Both the position numbers and the translations under genes were made by a program. 64,000 bases of DNA from the NCBI GenBank assembly GCA_009691765.1, contig SIAO01000002.1, positions 90,415-154,414 of the forward strand. Direction: 5' to 3'. Shown here in pieces: positions 1 to 8,266 of the stretch (position 1 is its first letter; every line of letters begins with the position of its first letter). The notes beneath the pieces are model-generated. The model did not search any database and was not told the origin of the DNA. It saw nothing but the letters and a program-made list of their open reading frames with translations. The DNA is from Planctomycetota bacterium (GTDB lineage: Bacteria > Planctomycetota > GCA-002687715).

Positions 1-1
1 A

Positions 2-1297
2 CAAACGCAACGCTTTTCCGGACCCAAAGCCGCACGCCGCGCTGGCATCGCACTGCTGCCGCAAGAAGTGGAAGTTCCCGAAAACATGACCGCGGCCGAT
101 TGCATTGCGCTCGGCCGTGAAAAACGCGGTGGCTGGTGGCGTCAGCGCCGCGCCGAAGTGGCTGAAGCGCAGCGCGTCTTGGCGCTCGTGCACGCGCAGT
201 TCGCGGCAGACACACCCGTGGAGCAACTGTCCATCGGTGCACGCCAACAATTGCTCTTGGCTCGCGCCCTCGCTGAAGATGCAAAACTATTGGTGCTCGA
301 CGAACCCACATCGGCCCTCTCAGCGCGTGAAGCCGAACAGTTGATGCTGCTTGTTGAGAGCTTGCGAGCACGCGGTGCCGGCATCTTGTTCATTTCACAC
401 CGCCTGCCAGAAGTCCTGCGCTTGGCCGATCGTGTGACCGTACTGCGTGACGGCGAGCGCGTCGCTGAGTTTGCACGCGCAACATGCAGCGCAGCCGGCC
501 TCGTGGCCGCGATGGTCGGGCGCAATCTCCCTGCTCCGCAAACTCGCGCGCTCGCGCAACACGACACGCTGTTGCAAGTGCGAGGATTGCGCACCGCAGC
601 ACATGCCGCACACAGCGTAGATTTCGATATGAAACGCGGCGAGATCGTGGCGCTGTCGGGGCTGGTCGGTTCAGGCCGCACTGAAATTCTGCGCAGCGTG
701 TTCGGAGCCGACATGTCACGCGCCGGAAATGTTGCCATCAATGGCGTGACCATCGTTCCTGGCAGCCCGCTGCACAGCACACGCGCAGGCTTCGCGTTCG
801 TGCCCGAAGATCGCCGCGCTGATGGCATATTCGACGGCTTCAGCGTTGAGAACAATCTCGGCATGTCCAGCGTGCAAAGCTCAGCCGGTGCTTGGTGGCG
901 CTCGCCCGCACGAGAGCGCCAGAACGCGCAGCGCGTGGCCGCTGACGCTGGCATCGCTGCGACGCGCCTTGCGGTTGCGGCCGAGACGCTGTCCGGGGGC
1001 AACCAACAAAAAGTCATGTTGGCCCGCTGGCTCACGAAAAGTCCAACGCTGCTGCTGCTGGACGAACCCACACGCGGCATCGACGTGGCCGCACGCGCTG
1101 AGATCCACGCATTGCTGTTGCGTCTCGCAGCCGCTGGCACGTCGGTGCTCTTCGCCAGTTCTGAGATGGAAGAAGTGCTGCACCTCGCCGATCGTGTGCT
1201 CGTATTGCACGAAGGACGCCTCGCTGGCACCTTGGAGCGCGCCGATCTCAACGAAGAACGCTTGCTCGCTCTTGCGACCGGAGCCCACGCCGCATGA
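2..1297 (+). CDS. Sugar ABC transporter ATP-binding protein, RbsA/MglA type (5'-truncated by window edge)
   Basis: This is the cytoplasmic ATPase of a ribose/galactose-type importer, with two fused nucleotide-binding domains. The frame stays open from base 2. The residues before the first possible start (GTG at 68) match the A-R-x-A-G-I-A-L-L-P-Q-E segment of RbsA proteins, so the gene begins left of the window and the GTG is internal. The remainder of domain 1 shows a degenerate signature (LSIGARQQ), Walker B LLVLDEPTSALS and the switch His in FISHR. Domain 2 has Walker A-like GLVGSGRTE, the signature LSGGNQQKVMLARW and Walker B LLLLDEPTRGID. The stop overlaps the permease start by 4 nt (ATGA). 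No periplasmic binding protein is visible, so the substrate is not determined; it may be encoded upstream. Confidence 0.93.
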   Translation, partial: QTQRFSGPKAARRAGIALLPQEVEVPENMTAADCIALGREKRGGWWRQRRAEVAEAQRVLALVHAQFAADTPVEQLSIGARQQLLLARALAEDAKLLVLDEPTSALSAREAEQLMLLVESLRARGAGILFISHRLPEVLRLADRVTVLRDGERVAEFARATCSAAGLVAAMVGRNLPAPQTRALAQHDTLLQVRGLRTAAHAAHSVDFDMKRGEIVALSGLVGSGRTEILRSVFGADMSRAGNVAINGVTIVPGSPLHSTRAGFAFVPEDRRADGIFDGFSVENNLGMSSVQSSAGAWWRSPARERQNAQRVAADAGIAATRLAVAAETLSGGNQQKVMLARWLTKSPTLLLLDEPTRGIDVAARAEIHALLLRLAAAGTSVLFASSEMEEVLHLADRVLVLHEGRLAGTLERADLNEERLLALATGAHAA

Positions 1298-2253
1298 ACC
1301 CAGAACGCCAACGCATTCTCGGGATCTTTGGTCTCCTCGTGATGGTGGTTGGCATCACCGCTGCGTTGAACCCCGATTTCCTCGGCGCCTACAACCTCGG
1401 CAACATCTTGCGCTGGACGGCACTGTTCGGTGTGCTCTCACTCGGCGCAGCGCTCGTCATCATGACTGGCGGCATCGACCTTTCGCTCGGCTCCATGGCG
1501 GGACTGGCCGGAGCCTTGTTGCCTTGGCTGCTGCGCGTGCATGGTTGGCCGGCGTGGGCCGCAATGATGTTGTTGCTTGCAGGTTGCGCGCTCTTGGGGC
1601 TGCTGCATGGAGTTCTCGTGACACGCCTGCGCCTCGCGCCCTTCGTCGTCACGCTCTGCGGTTTGCTCATCTACCGCGGCGCAGCGCGCACCATCACCAG
1701 TGAGCAAGTGATCGGTTACGGAGTGGAGCATGAACAACTGCGGCTGTTGGCTACCGGCTCCGTGTTCGGAATCCCTGCGCCGTTGCTGCTCCTCGTCGGC
1801 GTCGCACTGCTCACACACTTGTTCTTGGCACGCTCAGTAGCCGGACGCTGGCTGCTCGCCACTGGGCGCAATCCTGCCGCTGCGCGCCTATGCGGTGTGC
1901 CCACCAACAGCATGATCACGCTGGCCTATGTGCTCTGCGCCATGCTTGCTGGGCTCGGCGGCATGCTCTTCTCACTGGATCTCAACTCGGTAACGCCGGC
2001 CCAATTCGGGCAGTCCTACGAGCTCTACGCCATTGCTGCGGCCGTCCTTGGAGGCTGTTCGTTACGCGGCGGCGAAGGCACCGTGCTCGGAGTGCTCATT
2101 GGCACCGCTGTCATTCGCGTGCTCTACAACGCCACCAACTTGCTTGGCATCCCAACGCAACTCGAATTCGCCATCATCGGCGGTGTGATCTTGCTCGGCG
2201 TCACCGCTGACGAGCTTCTGCGCCGATTGCGTCAGAGCCGCTCCGCGCTGTAG
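1294..2253 (+). CDS. Sugar ABC transporter permease, RbsC-like (BPD_transp_2)
   Basis: This is the inner-membrane permease partner of the preceding ATPase, 319 aa, the usual length for the RbsC/XylH/YtfT family. It is hydrophobic throughout, with about 8-10 predicted membrane segments. It carries the family landmark GGIDLSLGSMAGLAGA near residue 60 and a late G-G-x-x-L-x-G-G-E-G-T-V-L-G segment near residue 255. The ATG overlaps the ATPase stop by 4 nt, so the two are translationally coupled. The transported sugar cannot be told from the sequence. The oxidoreductase that follows 77 nt later may act on the same sugar, but that is inference from position only. Confidence 0.92.
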   Translation: MNPERQRILGIFGLLVMVVGITAALNPDFLGAYNLGNILRWTALFGVLSLGAALVIMTGGIDLSLGSMAGLAGALLPWLLRVHGWPAWAAMMLLLAGCALLGLLHGVLVTRLRLAPFVVTLCGLLIYRGAARTITSEQVIGYGVEHEQLRLLATGSVFGIPAPLLLLVGVALLTHLFLARSVAGRWLLATGRNPAAARLCGVPTNSMITLAYVLCAMLAGLGGMLFSLDLNSVTPAQFGQSYELYAIAAAVLGGCSLRGGEGTVLGVLIGTAVIRVLYNATNLLGIPTQLEFAIIGGVILLGVTADELLRRLRQSRSAL

Positions 2254-2330
2254 CATTCGGGCCGACTCAAGGAGTATCCAACATCGGCATTCCAGAAGGA
2301 CATGTTTGCATCGCTCGGGCGCGCTCCCGC

Positions 2331-3536
2331 ATGGAGGCGCAGTTGCTGCAAGGGCTGCTGGCGTCCCAAGGCTTACACGTCATTGTCCCGGGCGAAAGTT
2401 TGCTCGATGAATGGGCCATGGCGCAAGAATCCATGAACTGTCTGTCTTGCGACGTCTATGTGCCCGAAGCGGAAGCGACCGCGGCCACAGAAATCCTTGC
2501 AACGGCCCGCGCTTCGGCGCTGGAAGACCCCGCATCACGCCCTGTGCGCTTCGGAGTCGTCGGTGCCGGACGCATTGTGAGCGGCCGCTTCATCCCCGCA
2601 CTTCACGCCTGTGCAGACGCCACGCTGCAAGTCGTGGCCACGCGCGAGCCGGCACGAGCCCGCACACTCGGCGCCGAGAGAGTGACCACTCGCTACGACG
2701 ATGTGTTTGAAGATCCGAGCATTGATGCGGTTTACATCGGCACCCACAACGGCTTGCACCACGAGCACGCATTGGCTGCACTCCGTCATGGGAAACACGT
2801 GCTTTGCGAAAAGCCACTCGGGCGCAACGCCGCTGAATGCCGCGAAGTCTTCGAGGCTGCGCAGAACGCTGGCGTGCTGCTCATCGAGGCCTTCATGTAT
2901 CGCTCGCATCCGCAAATCGCGCTGCTGCGTCAACTCTTGGCGCAAGGCGCCATCGGCTCGGTGCGCAGCGTAGAAGCGTCGTTCTCGTTCTTGCTCACCA
3001 AGAACGATGATGTGCGCTTGGTGCCCGAATGGGGTGGCGGCGCGCTCCTCGATGTGGGTTGCTACTGCGTCAACTTCAGCCGCATGATTCTGGGTGATTC
3101 GCCACGCCGCGTCTGCGCCGTCGCCGGTTTCGATCCGCACTTCGGTGTCGACACGAGCCTCTCCGCGCTGCTGGACTATGGCGACGGGCGCCATGCGCTG
3201 CTGGCTTGCGGCTTCGATGGCGGCCTGCGCAATCGCGCGCTTATCAACGGCACCGAAGGTGTTCTCGAATTGCCTGATGCATTTCTGACTTTCCCGGACA
3301 AGGGCACACGCGTGCTGCTCCACCGCAACGGCGCCACGGAAACCCACGAAATCCAGGCTGCGGACAGTTTCTCTTTGATGCTTGCCAGTTTTGTCGCAGC
3401 TGCCCGCGGACTCGCAGAAACGCATCTGGCGCCAGACGAAGGCTGGAAAAATGCCCGCATCATGGACGCACTACTGCATTCCGCACGCAGCGCCGGCAAT
3501 ACGCAGGCGTTAGACCCCTTTCCCGAACGCGTATAG
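2331..3536 (+). CDS. Gfo/Idh/MocA oxidoreductase with N-terminal DUF2007-like domain
   Basis: This is a predicted NAD(P)-dependent sugar or diol dehydrogenase. From about residue 70 it has the Rossmann start VRFGVVGAGRIVSGRF, and it carries the hallmark EKP (HVLCEKPLGRN) of the Gfo/Idh/MocA family, followed by the C-terminal alpha/beta domain. The first 60 residues (EAQLLQGLLASQGLHV...) resemble the small DUF2007 signal-transducing domain, an uncommon fusion. The coordinates use the first ATG. However, the DUF2007-like reading continues in frame upstream (H-V-C-I-A-R-A-R-S-R) to about 2283. There an ATC codon sits 8 nt after a good AAGGAG (2269-2274), so the true start may be non-canonical. 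The gene lies 77 nt behind the ABC permease on the same strand and may share its transcript. Confidence 0.85.
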   Translation: MEAQLLQGLLASQGLHVIVPGESLLDEWAMAQESMNCLSCDVYVPEAEATAATEILATARASALEDPASRPVRFGVVGAGRIVSGRFIPALHACADATLQVVATREPARARTLGAERVTTRYDDVFEDPSIDAVYIGTHNGLHHEHALAALRHGKHVLCEKPLGRNAAECREVFEAAQNAGVLLIEAFMYRSHPQIALLRQLLAQGAIGSVRSVEASFSFLLTKNDDVRLVPEWGGGALLDVGCYCVNFSRMILGDSPRRVCAVAGFDPHFGVDTSLSALLDYGDGRHALLACGFDGGLRNRALINGTEGVLELPDAFLTFPDKGTRVLLHRNGATETHEIQAADSFSLMLASFVAAARGLAETHLAPDEGWKNARIMDALLHSARSAGNTQALDPFPERV

Positions 3537-3537
3537 T
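3510..3537 (+). promoter_or_regulatory. Possible promoter for lemA
   Basis: TATAGT (3532-3537) overlaps the stop codon of the oxidoreductase gene, and a weak TTAGAC lies 16 nt upstream. It would give a leader of about 40 nt carrying AAAGGAA before the lemA ATG. Confidence 0.25.
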
Positions 3538-3583
3538 GCTCGCAATCGCTTGGCTTAGGCCAGTGTGAAAGGAACAGTGCCCT

Positions 3584-4144
3584 ATGGAAGGTGGATGGAT
3601 TGTCCTCATCGTCGTGGTCGGCCTTGGCATCATCGTCGCGCTCTGGTTTGTAGGCATCTACAACAGCCTCGTCCGCGCGCGCAACGAAGTGAAGAGTGCG
3701 TGGTCGCACATTGATGTGCAACTGAAACGCCGCCACGACCTGATTCCGAATCTCGTGGAAACAGCTCGCGGTTATATGCAGCACGAGCGCGGCACGCTCG
3801 AAGCCGTCACTAACGCACGCAACCTCGCTGCTGGCGCACGCACTCCGGCGGCGGCGGGAAAAGCCGAAGGCATCCTCGGCCAAGCGCTCAGCGGTTTCTT
3901 CGCTATTGCAGAAAACTATCCCGAGCTAAAAGCCAACACCAACTTCCTCAAGCTGCAAGACGAGCTTGCGGAAACGGAGAACCGCATCGCCTTCGTGCGT
4001 CAGGGTTACAACGACGCCGCCATGCGCTTCAACAATCTGCGCGAGGTGTTTCCAAACTCGCTCATCGCCGGTTCCTTCGAACGCGCTGAGATGTTCGAAA
4101 TCACCAACCCCGCAGAGCGCGAGGTCCCCAAAGTGAGCTTCTGA
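3584..4144 (+). CDS. lemA: LemA family protein
   Basis: 186 aa, typical of LemA. One N-terminal membrane helix (residues 5-25) is followed by a helical-bundle domain with the conserved S-A-W-S-H-I-D-V-Q-L-K-R-R-H-D-L-I-P-N-L-V block (residues about 43-63) and a later L-Q-D-E-L-A-E-T-E-N-R-I block. LemA proteins are membrane-anchored and of uncertain biochemical role. An AAAGGAA lies 11 nt before the ATG. A GTG start for a Ser/Thr kinase fragment follows 3 nt after the stop, so LemA was probably co-transcribed with that kinase before the kinase was broken. A second LemA domain occurs in the GIDE-LemA fusion at 22.4 kb. Confidence 0.93.
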   Translation: MEGGWIVLIVVVGLGIIVALWFVGIYNSLVRARNEVKSAWSHIDVQLKRRHDLIPNLVETARGYMQHERGTLEAVTNARNLAAGARTPAAAGKAEGILGQALSGFFAIAENYPELKANTNFLKLQDELAETENRIAFVRQGYNDAAMRFNNLREVFPNSLIAGSFERAEMFEITNPAEREVPKVSF

Positions 4145-4147
4145 GTC

Positions 4148-4489
4148 GTGAGCGCCTTCCTGCGCACTTGGACCGACGATCTCATTGCCGGCAGTGGCTA
4201 TGCCGCCGAACACTACTGCGCACTGTTCCCCAACGTGCCCCCCGAGCTCATCCACGCGGAAATCGAGCGCGCCGAACAAGCGCTCCCCCACGCTGGCGAG
4301 CTCCGTGTCGATGCGGTCCTTGTGGAGCGGTATCACCTCATCCGTTTGATTGGTTCGGGTTCATTCGGCACCGTGTGGGAGGCTGAAGATCTGCGCTTGC
4401 GACGGCGTGTCGCACTGAAGATGTCGCGCTCAGTATCGTTGAGTCGCTTGAGCGCGCGGAAAAAGTGCGACGCACAGTCCCGTTCGTGA
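4148..4489 (+). pseudogene. Truncated Ser/Thr protein kinase (N-terminus only)
   Basis: A GTG start 3 nt after lemA opens a frame of 113 codons. Residues 61-92 are a clear start of a eukaryote-like kinase domain: RYHLIRLIGSGSFGTVWEAE (glycine-rich loop) and R-R-V-A-L-K-M, where the K is the subdomain II lysine. Kinase similarity stops at about base 4423; the remaining 20 codons are antisense to the sigma-factor remnant. Everything after subdomain II is absent (HRD, DFG, C-lobe), so no kinase activity is expected. The 60-residue N-terminal extension is typical of planctomycete kinases that work with ECF sigma factors (family knowledge). The rest of the kinase is not in this window. Confidence 0.8.
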
Positions 4490-4806
4490 GCCAATTTGCT
4501 CGCACTCTGCAACAAGATCTTGCGCTGGACTTCGGAAACAATGTTGCCACGGAGCTTGATCTCGCGCGCGACTTCGCGCTGAATCTCCTGTACGCGGTAC
4601 TTCACAGCATGCAGCAGCCATGCACGTGCCTTTGTCTCAACCTCGTGCTCGGTCCCAATGAAGTCCGAACGCCACAGCCCAGCAAGCATGAAACTCAGAA
4701 GCGCGTCCTCGACCATGCCTTCTGGATCAAGGTAGCGATTCGCGTCGCCAAGTAGGTCTGTTGCTAGGCGCTTCAGTTGAGGACCAAGATGAACTTGATT
4801 CTCCAT
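4333..4806 (-). pseudogene. Truncated ECF-type RNA polymerase sigma factor
   Basis: The frame encodes 157 aa. Residues 28-130 look like an ECF sigma-70: a region 2-like segment (VEDALLSFMLAGLWRSDF, then K-A-R-A-W-L-L-H-A-V-K-Y-R-V), a linker, and the first helix of region 4 (RALKRLNDTERDIF). Similarity ends at about base 4417, exactly where the oppositely oriented kinase remnant ends. The last 27 residues are antisense to the kinase and Arg/Ser-rich. The region 4 helix-turn-helix is missing, so promoter -35 recognition should be lost. The 200 nt between this gene and the acetoacetyl-CoA synthetase gene hold no other gene that I can support. Confidence 0.6.
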
Positions 4807-5007
4807 GCCAAGAGCGGTCCTCTGGCGAAAACGCGGTATTGCTTGGCTCGGTGCCCTTGCCCAGGTCGGCGCCGTCGTTGGCGCCAGTATCAGCAGGTAC
4901 TCCTGTCACTTCGTTCATGTCTCGCATCAGGCACAAGATATGCCGCCACCTTGGTGAGCTTCAAATGGTAGTTCGCGCGGCGCGGTAATCTGCAGCGGGA
5001 GCAATAA

Positions 5008-6972
5008 GTGATCCAGCCCGAAGACAGCGAAATCTTGTGGATGCCCGACGCTGCGCGCAGTTCGCACTCGGCGATGGCGACGTTCATGAAGGCCGCTCGC
5101 AGCGTCAGTGGACTCCCATTGCCAGACACCGAAGCCTTGCATAGATGGTCGGTGCAAGAGCCTGCCCAGTTTTGGAGCCTCGTAGCCGAACGCTGCGGCC
5201 TGGTCGCGGATGGCCCGTACCATCCGGCCTTTGTGCCCGGCAACAGCCTGCGCGACGCCCGTTTCTTCCCTGAACTGCGCTTGAACTACGCCGAAAACTT
5301 GTTGCGTCGTCGCGACGATGCGCCAGCGCTCATCGCCTGGGGCGAGGGGCGCGTACGTCGTGAAACGAGTTTCAGTGACCTACATGAACGCGTGCGTTGC
5401 TGTAGCGCAGCGTTACGCGCTGCCGGTGTAGAAGCTGGCGACCGTGTTGCGGGCCTGATGCCCAATGTGCCTGAAGCCGTTGTGGCCATGCTCGCCAGCG
5501 CGAGCCTCGGCGCCGTGTGGTCCAGTTGCTCACCAGATTTCGGCGTCGACGGCGTCGTAGACCGCTTCGGCCAGATCGAACCCAAAGTGCTCTTCGCCAC
5601 CGATGGCTACTACTACGGTGGCAAGGTGTTCCTCGCGGCGGAACGCCTACGCGAAATCCTGAAGCAATTGCCCAGCGTCCAGCTAACCATCATCACCAAC
5701 TACATTGGCGACGCCGAAGCCCCTCTGCTTTCTCATGGCATCGAGTTCGAGCGTTTCTTGAATACAGCGCCGAACGAACCCCTCAACTTCGCGCGCCTCC
5801 CTTTCCGGCACCCGCTGTTCATCATGTACTCCTCGGGGACCACAGGAAAACCCAAGTGCATCGTGCATGGCCACGGTGGAACACTGTTGCAGCACTTGAA
5901 AGAGCACACGCTGCATTGCGACATCAGGCCTGCCGATCGCGTGTTTTATTTCAGTACCTGTGGTTGGATGATGTGGAACTGGTTGGTGAGTGCCTTGGCC
6001 ACTGGCGCGTGCATAGTGCTCTACGACGGCAGTCCCTTTTTCCCACGCCCGAAAGTGCTGTGGGACATGGCCGCGGCGGAACGGATCACCTTTTTCGGCA
6101 CCTCGGCGAAATACATCGACGCTCTGCACAAAGTCGGCTACGAGCCCGCACAACACCACGATCTCTCGGCACTGCGCACTCTTGCGTCCACCGGATCACC
6201 GCTCGCACCAGAAGCCTTCGATTTCATCCACGATTCCATTGGCGCGCATTTGCAAACCACTTCCATTTCCGGAGGCACCGACATTCTCTCGTGCTTCGTG
6301 CTGGGCAATCCGCTGCTGCCTGTGCGGCGCGGCGAGATTCAATGCCGCGGCCTCGGCATGGATGTCGCGGTGTTCGACGACGCTGCGCGCCCGCGCATCG
6401 ACGAGCCCGGTGAGTTGGTTTGTCGCAATGCCTTTCCTTCGATGCCCGTAGGTTTCTGGAACGACCCCGACGGCGCTCTGTATCACAAGGCCTACTTCAA
6501 ACGCTTCCCCGGAGTCTGGTGTCACGGCGACTGGGTGCGCCTGACAGCACAAGGCGGCATGGTCATCCATGGCCGCAGTGACGCAGTGCTCAACCCCGGC
6601 GGGGTGCGCATCGGCACAGCAGAAATCTATCGCCAAGTCGAGAAGCTCCAGGAAGTGGAAGAGAGCCTCTGCATTGGGCAGGATTATGAAGCCGATGTGC
6701 GCGTAGTGTTGTTTGTGCGCTTGCGCGCAGGGCTCACCCTCGACGACGCCTTGTGCGACCGCATCCGCAAGACCATTCGCGCGAGCACCACGCCGCGCCA
6801 TGTCCCAGCCGTGATTCTGCAAGTTCCAGACATCCCACGCACCAAGAGCGGGAAGATCACAGAACTGGCCGTGCGGGATGTCGTGCACGGGCGCGAAGTG
6901 AAAAACCTGCAGGCTTTGGCCAATCCTGAAGCCCTCTCACACTTTGTAGGACGCCCCGAGCTCCAGTCTTGA
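5008..6972 (+). CDS. Acetoacetyl-CoA synthetase
   Basis: 654 aa, the usual length of acetoacetate-CoA ligase (EC 6.2.1.16, AACS), which activates acetoacetate with ATP and CoA. The N-terminus (EILWMPDAARSSHSAM) and LNYAENLL match the ACAS_N and AACS pattern. The adenylate-forming P-loop is M-Y-S-S-G-T-T-G-K-P-K (residues about 272-282). The core motifs are G-W-M-M-W-N-W and, near the C-terminus, the RTKSGK lysine segment. The start is GTG with GGGAG 6 nt upstream and a TAATCT -10 candidate at 4986-4991. The gene is monocistronic as far as can be seen. A general acyl- or acetyl-CoA synthetase is less likely because of the length and the W-M-M-W motif. Confidence 0.9.
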   Translation: MIQPEDSEILWMPDAARSSHSAMATFMKAARSVSGLPLPDTEALHRWSVQEPAQFWSLVAERCGLVADGPYHPAFVPGNSLRDARFFPELRLNYAENLLRRRDDAPALIAWGEGRVRRETSFSDLHERVRCCSAALRAAGVEAGDRVAGLMPNVPEAVVAMLASASLGAVWSSCSPDFGVDGVVDRFGQIEPKVLFATDGYYYGGKVFLAAERLREILKQLPSVQLTIITNYIGDAEAPLLSHGIEFERFLNTAPNEPLNFARLPFRHPLFIMYSSGTTGKPKCIVHGHGGTLLQHLKEHTLHCDIRPADRVFYFSTCGWMMWNWLVSALATGACIVLYDGSPFFPRPKVLWDMAAAERITFFGTSAKYIDALHKVGYEPAQHHDLSALRTLASTGSPLAPEAFDFIHDSIGAHLQTTSISGGTDILSCFVLGNPLLPVRRGEIQCRGLGMDVAVFDDAARPRIDEPGELVCRNAFPSMPVGFWNDPDGALYHKAYFKRFPGVWCHGDWVRLTAQGGMVIHGRSDAVLNPGGVRIGTAEIYRQVEKLQEVEESLCIGQDYEADVRVVLFVRLRAGLTLDDALCDRIRKTIRASTTPRHVPAVILQVPDIPRTKSGKITELAVRDVVHGREVKNLQALANPEALSHFVGRPELQS

Positions 6973-7020
6973 ATCGCTGGCACGAGTTGGCAGCGCGCTG
7001 CATGCGCGGAGAATGAACCC

Positions 7021-8265
7021 ATGACGACCGAACGAGGCTTCTTCAATCGTCACCCTTGGTGGGGTGCGTGTTTGTTCTTTGCACTTCTTGTGGGAGTGGG
7101 GCTGGTGCTTGTGTACACCGTTGGCGAGCGCCCGCACTACCGCAACAGCACATGGCAACTCTTCACGGAGCGGCCCGTGCAAGGCGCGGCGCCCACCGAC
7201 AGCGCATGGGCGAATGATCCCGTGCATGTTCAAGTGCTCGTGCGCGTGCAGTCCGCGGCTGGCGCACCCATCCTCGGAGTCGAAGCCGCGCTGGCTCGGC
7301 TCGGGGACACTGAAACCGCCGTGTTCGGTATCAGTGGCGCACCCGGTGGCCATGTTCAACTTCCCGTCCCCGCGCGCTTCGACGAAGATCTCTTTGCTGG
7401 ACGGCTCGGCACAACCCTGTTCCTGCCTAGTGGCCCACAAGAACAGCAAATCGTGCCACCGGACAAGGGCGAGTGGATAGTGCATTACGAATTGGAAGGA
7501 CGCAGCAGCGTCGCGTATCGCATCCTCGAAGCCGACGGCAGCGCATTCGGTAGTGACGCACGCGCTTTCCCACACGCTGTGGTGGCCATGCCGGATCCGC
7601 GCGCGCGAGGGCTGCCCGTTGTGCAAGGTACTGTCAACATCGGGGGCTGCGAAACAGCGAAGCCCTTCGGACTCACCGTGTTCGCTGCAGACGGGAGAGC
7701 GAAATCCGTAACGGTGACTCCGGCAGATCCAGCAACGCTGCAACTGCTGTTGCCGGCGCTTGCTGAGTGTTGTGAAGGAAGTGCGGTAGATATTGAAGGT
7801 CAACCGGTGCGCCTCGGATTCATGGGGACCATTCCGCTCGAAGCAGGCGCTTCAAGCAGCACGCAACAACTGCGAAACGCCGACGGGAAGTTCGCGCTCG
7901 TGGCTCCATCTGGACGCTATCGCATCGAAGTCGTGACTGAAGGCGGGCACACCCGCAGCGGAGTGCTGCAAGGGGCGCAACACGGAATCAAACTTCAGTT
8001 GCTGCCCACAGGCACCATCATCGGCCGCGTGGCTGACGTGAAATCCGGCAGCATCGTGGCGCTCTTCGATCCCGAAGCGGCCCAGCAGAAACCGCTCGCG
8101 CAGGCCATCGTGTTTCCTGATGGTCAATTCCAACTCCCCGGAGTGCCCGCTGGAACTTGGGACTTTGAACTGCGGCGCCCGAATTTTGCGCACGTGCGCC
8201 TTGCCGGCCTCGTGGTGGCTCCGGGAGCTGCGTGCGCTGATCCACGCTTGCAAAACATTCGCTGA
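7021..8265 (+). CDS. Membrane-anchored protein of unknown function with carboxypeptidase-regulatory-like folds
   Basis: 414 aa that I do not recognise as a named family. Residues 11-36 form one N-terminal membrane helix after a short cytoplasmic RHPWW segment, so the rest is probably periplasmic. The C-terminal part (about 250-400) alternates beta-rich segments such as G-K-F-A-L-V-A-P-S-G-R-Y-R-I-E-V and G-Q-F-Q-L-P-G-V-P-A-G-T-W-D-F-E-L. These look like carboxypeptidase regulatory / CnaB-type beta-sandwich domains. No catalytic motif is visible. It ends 1 nt before the end of a convergent gene and follows acetoacetyl-CoA synthetase by 48 nt without a clear link. Confidence 0.6.
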   Translation: MTTERGFFNRHPWWGACLFFALLVGVGLVLVYTVGERPHYRNSTWQLFTERPVQGAAPTDSAWANDPVHVQVLVRVQSAAGAPILGVEAALARLGDTETAVFGISGAPGGHVQLPVPARFDEDLFAGRLGTTLFLPSGPQEQQIVPPDKGEWIVHYELEGRSSVAYRILEADGSAFGSDARAFPHAVVAMPDPRARGLPVVQGTVNIGGCETAKPFGLTVFAADGRAKSVTVTPADPATLQLLLPALAECCEGSAVDIEGQPVRLGFMGTIPLEAGASSSTQQLRNADGKFALVAPSGRYRIEVVTEGGHTRSGVLQGAQHGIKLQLLPTGTIIGRVADVKSGSIVALFDPEAAQQKPLAQAIVFPDGQFQLPGVPAGTWDFELRRPNFAHVRLAGLVVAPGAACADPRLQNIR

Positions 8266-8266
8266 T

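Noticed and set aside
142..1311. 389-aa minus-strand frame antisense to the ABC ATPase
   Set aside because: Ser/Arg-rich translation typical of antisense to a GC-rich gene; the plus-strand frame has all ABC motifs.
2535..3425. 296-aa minus-strand frame antisense to the oxidoreductase
   Set aside because: No recognisable motif, and the plus strand encodes a clear Gfo/Idh/MocA protein.
4300..5007. Mobile element at the kinase-sigma junction
   Set aside because: No transposase or integrase frame, no terminal inverted repeats and no target duplication were visible around the breakpoint.
5517..6413. 298-aa plus-strand frame inside the acetoacetyl-CoA synthetase gene
   Set aside because: Arg/His-rich out-of-frame translation of a well-supported enzyme.
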